Assembly: GCA_016704275.1 (NCBI GenBank) | Contig: JADJAK010000003.1 | Location: forward strand, 124,001 to 188,000 | Direction: 5' to 3' | From: Gemmatimonadota bacterium | GTDB lineage: Bacteria > Gemmatimonadota > Gemmatimonadetes > Gemmatimonadales > GWC2-71-9 | Length of the DNA stretch: 64,000 nucleotides | Shown: piece after piece, positions 60,132 to 64,000 of the stretch | How positions within the stretch are numbered: position 1 is the stretch's first letter | How the letters are laid out: the number at the start of each line of letters is the position of its first letter | Notes under the pieces: model-generated | Told to the model about the DNA's origin: nothing | Database searches by the model: none | Seen by the model: only the letters and a program-made list of their open reading frames with translations | Position numbers and translations under genes: made by a program

Positions 60132-61018
60132 GCGCCCGCCTTCTGGACGGCGTCGCGATGGCGGCCGCCATTCGTGGGGAAGTGGCGGCCCGTGTCGCCG
60201 AGCTCCGGCGCAACGGCCTTGTCCCAGGGCTGGCCGTGGTGCTGGTTGGTGAGAATCCCGCCTCGCAGATCTACGTCCGCTCCAAGGGGAAGGCGTGCCT
60301 GGAGGCGGGGATGCACTCCGAGACCATCGTGCTTCCCCTCGAGACAACGGAAGCGGAACTCTTCGCCACCATCGATCGCCTCAACGCCGACCCGGCGATC
60401 CACGGCATGCTGATTCAGCTGCCGCTCCCGCCGCACATCGACACCGACAAGGTCCTCCGGCATATCGACCCCGCGAAGGATGTGGACGGATTCCATCCGG
60501 TCAACGTCGGTCGGCTCGTCCTTGGCGACCCGGGCGCCCTGAAGCCGGCGACGCCCTCGGGCATTCAGCAGATGCTCATCCGCAGTGGCATCGAGACGAA
60601 GGGCGCGCATGCGGTCATCATCGGTCGTTCGACGATCGTCGGTCGCCCGATGGCCAACCTGCTCATCCAATCCGGCATCGGCGGTGATGCGACGGTGACC
60701 GTCGCCCACTCGCGCAGCCGCGATCTCCCCGCCATCTGCCGGAGCGCCGACATTCTCGTCGTGGCGATCGGTCGCGCCGAGTTCGTCACCGCGGACATGG
60801 TGAAGCCGGGCGCGACCATCATCGACGTTGGCATCAATCGGGTGGATGACGCCTCGCGCCCGCGCGGCTACCGCGTCGCCGGCGACGTCGATTTCGGGCC
60901 CGTATCGGAAGTGGCCGGGGCGATCACGCCGGTGCCGGGTGGGGTGGGGCCGATGACGATCGCGATGCTGCTCTCCAATACGCTGCAGGCGGCCACGGCC
61001 GCGCCGCTGACCTGGTGA
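60128..61018 (+). CDS. folD: Bifunctional methylenetetrahydrofolate dehydrogenase/cyclohydrolase
   Basis: Interconverts 5,10-methylene-, methenyl- and 10-formyl-tetrahydrofolate. The 296 residues show VGENPASQIYVRSKGKAC (about 39-56, catalytic Lys in SKGKA), QLPLPPHID (about 97-105), VDGFHPVNVGRL (about 119) and the NADP loop IIGRSTIVGRPMANLL (about 164-179). The PGGVGPMT motif (about 275) is near the end. The GTG overlaps the rny stop. Confidence 0.96.
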   Translation: MSARLLDGVAMAAAIRGEVAARVAELRRNGLVPGLAVVLVGENPASQIYVRSKGKACLEAGMHSETIVLPLETTEAELFATIDRLNADPAIHGMLIQLPLPPHIDTDKVLRHIDPAKDVDGFHPVNVGRLVLGDPGALKPATPSGIQQMLIRSGIETKGAHAVIIGRSTIVGRPMANLLIQSGIGGDATVTVAHSRSRDLPAICRSADILVVAIGRAEFVTADMVKPGATIIDVGINRVDDASRPRGYRVAGDVDFGPVSEVAGAITPVPGGVGPMTIAMLLSNTLQAATAAPLTW

Positions 61019-62277
61019 GCACGCCCGACGAGGCCTGGTCGGTCTCGCGACTCGCCCGCGCCATCAAGCGCCAGGTCGAGGAGGGGATGGAGCCGGTCTG
61101 GGTGCGCGGTGAGCTGGTCGGCGTGAAACGCTATCCGAGCGGCCACTGGTACTTCGGCCTGCGCGACGAAGCCGCGAAGGTCGATTGCACGCTGTGGAAG
61201 GGCGTGGCGTCCCGGCTGACCGGCCCGCTCGAGGAAGGGCAGGAGGTCTTCGCGCTCGGCACGCCGAATGTCTGGGAAGAGCGCACCTCCCTCCGCTTCA
61301 ACGTGACGCGCGTCGTCCCCGCCGCCGGCATCGGCGCGGCGGCACAGCAGGTCGAGCGCACCAAGCAGGCGCTGCTCAAGGACGGCCTCCTCGACCCGGC
61401 ACGCAAGCGGCCACTGCCGCGCTTCCCGCTCAGGATCGCCGTCATCACCTCGATCGCGGGCGCGGCCGTCCACGACATCATCACTGTGGCGACGCGGCGC
61501 TGGCCCGGGGTCGAACTCTTCGTCGTGAACAGCGCGGTGCAGGGCGAGGCCGCACCCGGGGAGCTTGTCGCCGCGCTGGCGACGGTGGCCCGACTGGAGG
61601 CGATCGACTGTTGCATCATCGGTCGAGGCGGCGGGGCGCGCGAGGATCTCGCGGCCTTCAATGACGAGGGCGTCTGCCGTGCGATCGCCGCGTGCCCGGT
61701 GCCGGTGATCTCCGCGGTGGGGCACGAGGTCGATGTCACGCTCGCCGACCTGGTCGCCGATATTCGCGCGGCCACGCCATCGCAGGCGGCGGAGTTCGCG
61801 CTGCCGGATCGTCGCGAGGTGCAGGCCCGGCTCAATGGGCTCGGCGCGGCGCTCGCCGCCCAGGGGATGGGCCATGTCACCGCCGCGCAGCAACGACTCG
61901 ATCGCACCCGGGACCGGATGGGAAGTGCGCTGCTCGATCAGCTGCGGAGTGCCGAGCGTCGGCTGTTGCAGGTGCAGGGCCGTCTGCCCCTGGCACTCGA
62001 ACGGCACGCCCGGGTGCCACGCGAGCGACTCGCCGCGCTGCAGGCTCGGCTGACACCCGCGATGGAGCGCCGCGTGGCCCGTGATCGGGCACGCGTCGGC
62101 CGTCTGGCCGGACAGCTCGATGCCCTGTCGCCGCTGGCGGTCCTCGGGCGCGGCTATGCCATGGCGCGCGACGCGGACGGGCGTGTCCTGCGGCGACAGG
62201 CCGACCTGCCGCCCGGTACCCGATTCACCCTGACTGTTGCCGACGGCCCCGTGGCCGCCCGCGTGGAGGATGCATGA
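61015..62277 (+). CDS. xseA: Exodeoxyribonuclease VII large subunit
   Basis: Catalytic subunit of ExoVII, a single-strand nuclease. The 420 residues comprise an N-terminal OB fold (VWVRGELVGVKRYPSGHWYF near 28, in part), the catalytic region with VITSIAGAAVHDI (about 143), IIGRGGGAREDLAAFNDE (about 201-218) and SAVGHEVDVTLADLVAD (about 237-253). A long helical arm contacts XseB. It overlaps folD and xseB. Confidence 0.95.
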   Translation: MSTPDEAWSVSRLARAIKRQVEEGMEPVWVRGELVGVKRYPSGHWYFGLRDEAAKVDCTLWKGVASRLTGPLEEGQEVFALGTPNVWEERTSLRFNVTRVVPAAGIGAAAQQVERTKQALLKDGLLDPARKRPLPRFPLRIAVITSIAGAAVHDIITVATRRWPGVELFVVNSAVQGEAAPGELVAALATVARLEAIDCCIIGRGGGAREDLAAFNDEGVCRAIAACPVPVISAVGHEVDVTLADLVADIRAATPSQAAEFALPDRREVQARLNGLGAALAAQGMGHVTAAQQRLDRTRDRMGSALLDQLRSAERRLLQVQGRLPLALERHARVPRERLAALQARLTPAMERRVARDRARVGRLAGQLDALSPLAVLGRGYAMARDADGRVLRRQADLPPGTRFTLTVADGPVAARVEDA

Positions 62278-62504
62278 GCGATACCCCGACCCTGGGTCAG
62301 GACCTTGCCCGACTCGAGGAAATTGTCCGCCGGCTGGAAGACGACGATCTCGCCCTCGAGGCCGCGCTGCAGCTCTTCGAGGAGGGCGTGACGCGGCTCA
62401 AGACCGCCCAGTCGCGACTCGCCGTGGCCGAAGCGCGTGTGATGCAGGTGCTCCAGGATTCGGAACAGTCCGGCGGCCTGCGGCTTGAACCGCTTGATGG
62501 CTGA
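62274..62504 (+). CDS. xseB: Exodeoxyribonuclease VII small subunit
   Basis: A 76-residue helical partner of XseA. The pattern LGQDLARLEEIVRRLEDDDLALEAALQLFEEGV (in part) is the family hallmark. It overlaps xseA as ATGA and ispA by 8 nt, giving the common xseA-xseB-ispA-dxs order. Confidence 0.95.
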   Translation: MSDTPTLGQDLARLEEIVRRLEDDDLALEAALQLFEEGVTRLKTAQSRLAVAEARVMQVLQDSEQSGGLRLEPLDG

Positions 62505-63408
62505 GCAGGCCGACCACACGGCGCGGCGGGTGCTCGACGAGGCACGACGCCTCGTCGATGCGCGCCTGGAGGCCTGGGCCGAGCGGATGGCCGGCGAAGT
62601 GCCGGGCCAGCTCGGCGAGGCGCTCGCGTACGCCCTCCGCAGCCCCGGGAAACGCGTCCGACCGGCGCTGCTCCTGAGCGCCGCGCGTGCCGTCGGTGGC
62701 GACGCGATGGCGGTGCTCGAGGTGGCCACCGCCGTCGAAATCGTCCACACCTACTCGCTGGTGCACGACGACCTCCCGTGCATGGACGACGACGCCATGC
62801 GTCGGGGCCGGCCGACCACCCACTGTGCCTTCGATGTGGCCACAGCCACCCGCGTGGGGTTCCTGCTCGTGCCGGTCGCCGCGGAGGCATTGGCGGAGGC
62901 GGCCGAGTCCCTCGCGCTGGGTGCCGAGGCGCGCCGGGCGCTCGCCGAGGAGTTGTTCGAGGCGGGCGGAATTCGAGGAATGGTCGGCGGACAGTGGCTC
63001 GATCTCGAGGCGGAGAACCGCCAGTTGGACCTCCCGGGGCTGATGGCGGTACACCGAGGGAAGACTGGGGCACTGATCCGGTCGGCCCTGGTCCTCGGCG
63101 GGATCGCCGCGGGGGCCACGACCGCCCAGCTGGACGCCTTGCGCCGCTTTGGTGAGGAGATCGGGCTCGCCTTTCAGGTGGCCGATGACGTCCTCGATGC
63201 CACTGCGACAACCGAGGCGCTGGGCAAGACCGCCGGGCGCGATGCCGAACTCGCCAAGTCGACATACGTGGGGCTGCTGGGGGTCGAGGGAGCGCGGGCG
63301 GAGGCGGCCCGGCACCAGGCCCTCGCGATCACGGCCCTCACCGACGCCGGGCTCCCGACCGAGACCCTCGGCGCGCTCGCGCGGTATATTGTCTCAAGAG
63401 CATCCTGA
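62497..63408 (+). CDS. ispA: Polyprenyl (farnesyl/geranylgeranyl) diphosphate synthase
   Basis: Condenses isopentenyl diphosphate into C15 or C20 prenyl diphosphates. The 303 residues show GKRVRPALLL (about 49), the first Asp-rich motif VHDDLPCMDDDAMRRG (about 88-103) and the second, FQVADDVLDAT (about 227), together with GGQWLDLE (about 164). The ATG 62497 is preferred to the TTG at 62485, which lies further inside xseB. The residues just upstream of the first Asp motif (TYSLVHDD) carry Ser-Leu, so a C15 or C20 product cannot be decided. Confidence 0.92.
   Translation: MAEQADHTARRVLDEARRLVDARLEAWAERMAGEVPGQLGEALAYALRSPGKRVRPALLLSAARAVGGDAMAVLEVATAVEIVHTYSLVHDDLPCMDDDAMRRGRPTTHCAFDVATATRVGFLLVPVAAEALAEAAESLALGAEARRALAEELFEAGGIRGMVGGQWLDLEAENRQLDLPGLMAVHRGKTGALIRSALVLGGIAAGATTAQLDALRRFGEEIGLAFQVADDVLDATATTEALGKTAGRDAELAKSTYVGLLGVEGARAEAARHQALAITALTDAGLPTETLGALARYIVSRAS
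63385..63390 (+). promoter_or_regulatory. Possible -10 element for dxs
   Basis: TATATT within the last codons of ispA, 42 nt before the dxs GTG. A GGGGA ribosome-binding site (63422-63426) follows, 6 nt before the start. No -35 match is seen, so it may only supplement read-through from upstream. Confidence 0.4.
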
Positions 63409-63432
63409 CCCTTTTCCCTACGGGGATTGACC

Positions 63433-64000
63433 GTGTCACTTCTCGCCCAGATTCAGGGCCCTGCCGATCTCAAGAAGCTCTCGCGTGACCAGCTGCCCCA
63501 GCTGGCCCAGGAGATTCGTGATCGTCTGATCGAGTGCTGTTCGATCACCGGCGGCCACATCGGTGCCTCCCTCGGTGTCGTCGAGCTGACGATTGCGCTC
63601 CTCTACGAGTTCGACTCGCCGACCGACAAGGTCGTCTGGGACGTCGGGCATCAGACCTACTCGTGGAAGCTGCTCACCGGCCGCAACGATGCGTTCCCGA
63701 CCTTGCGGACGAAGGGCGGCGTCTCGGGCTTCCTGAAGCGCGACGAGAGCCCGCATGACCAGTTCGGCGCGGGGCACGCCGGGACCGCCATGTCGGCGGC
63801 GCTCGGCATGGCCACGGCGCGCGACCTCAACGGCCTCGACTACAAGGTCGTCGCGGTCGTCGGCGACGGGGCCATGACCTGTGGGCTGTCCTACGAGGGG
63901 TTGAACAACGCCGGCCACTCCGATCGCGACATCGTCCTGATCGTCAACGACAACGGGATGAGCATCTCGCCCAATGTCGGCGGCATCTCGAAGATGCTGG
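63433..64000 (+). CDS. dxs: 1-deoxy-D-xylulose-5-phosphate synthase (N-terminal part)
   Basis: First enzyme of the MEP isoprenoid pathway; a thiamine-diphosphate transketolase-like protein. The 189 visible residues include GGHIGASLGVVELTIAL (about 41-57), VWDVGHQTYSWKLLTG (about 68-83, in part) and the ThDP motif VVGDGAMTCGLSYEGLNNAG (about 138-157, in part). The gene runs off the right edge. The start is a GTG with a GGGGA site. It is placed after ispA, its metabolic partner. Confidence 0.97.
   Translation, partial: MSLLAQIQGPADLKKLSRDQLPQLAQEIRDRLIECCSITGGHIGASLGVVELTIALLYEFDSPTDKVVWDVGHQTYSWKLLTGRNDAFPTLRTKGGVSGFLKRDESPHDQFGAGHAGTAMSAALGMATARDLNGLDYKVVAVVGDGAMTCGLSYEGLNNAGHSDRDIVLIVNDNGMSISPNVGGISKML

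Overview
This window is about 64 kb of very GC-rich, densely packed bacterial chromosome with almost every gene on the + strand. Only four pieces break that pattern: a minus-strand glycosyltransferase, a minus-strand heptose kinase, a minus-strand FAD-linked oxidase and a small tRNA island. There is no phage, insertion sequence, CRISPR array or rRNA operon. The gene content points to a Gram-negative cell outside the Proteobacteria. ADP-heptose/LPS-type genes sit beside RNase Y, MutS2, Rex, HrcA and an RsbV/RsbW/SpoIIE-type module. A Gemmatimonadota-like organism fits best, but this is inferred from gene content and style only.

Layout. 1-8.4 kb: aroQ, an M24 peptidase, efp, accB, pilT, accC, comB and ftsK, nearly all overlapping by 1-8 nt. 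8.4-13.7 kb: yraN, recA, recX, alaS. 13.7-24.5 kb: envelope and housekeeping genes (PHP-type phosphatase, gmhA, SDR, CCA-adding enzyme, rarA, hflX, epimerase, two glycosyltransferases, heptose-7-phosphate kinase) interrupted by two tRNAs in a region with DnaA-box-like sites. 24.5-34 kb: asparaginase, CMD protein, obg, dprA, hemW, hrcA, dnaJ, prmA, rsmE, a lipoprotein and a HIT protein. 34-46.7 kb: rpsU, yqeY, mutS2, dnaG, a zinc-ribbon protein, recJ, rsmD, coaD, pta, a partner-switching triad (STAS protein, anti-sigma kinase, PP2C phosphatase) and rsmA. 46.8-53 kb: GlcD-like oxidase, an unusual zinc-knuckle SDR, a membrane protein, rex, a DnaQ-like exonuclease and an MBL hydrolase. 53-64 kb: infC-rpmI-rplT, pheS-pheT, a coiled-coil protein, zapA, rny, folD, xseA, xseB, ispA and the start of dxs.

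Expression signals are legible. Four promoters have a TTGnnn -35, a 17-nt spacer and a TAnnnT -10 (recA, tRNA-Val, rpsU, infC). A second class has a TAnnnT box 6-7 nt before the start codon, with no Shine-Dalgarno sequence and no recognisable -35. These look like leaderless promoters (alaS, a glycosyltransferase, rfaE1, asparaginase, hemW, hrcA, the zinc-knuckle SDR). Within operons, stop and start codons overlap as NTGA or TGATG. Two such junctions (recJ and the PP2C phosphatase) appear to use CTG as start codon, and infC also appears to start at CTG.

No clearly new multi-gene system was found. The most notable items are the leaderless-promoter set, the CTG starts, the infC attenuator, the Rex operator over the rex start codon, intergenic palindromic and tandem repeats, the DnaA-box cluster beside the tRNAs, and an SDR that lacks its catalytic tyrosine but carries a zinc knuckle.
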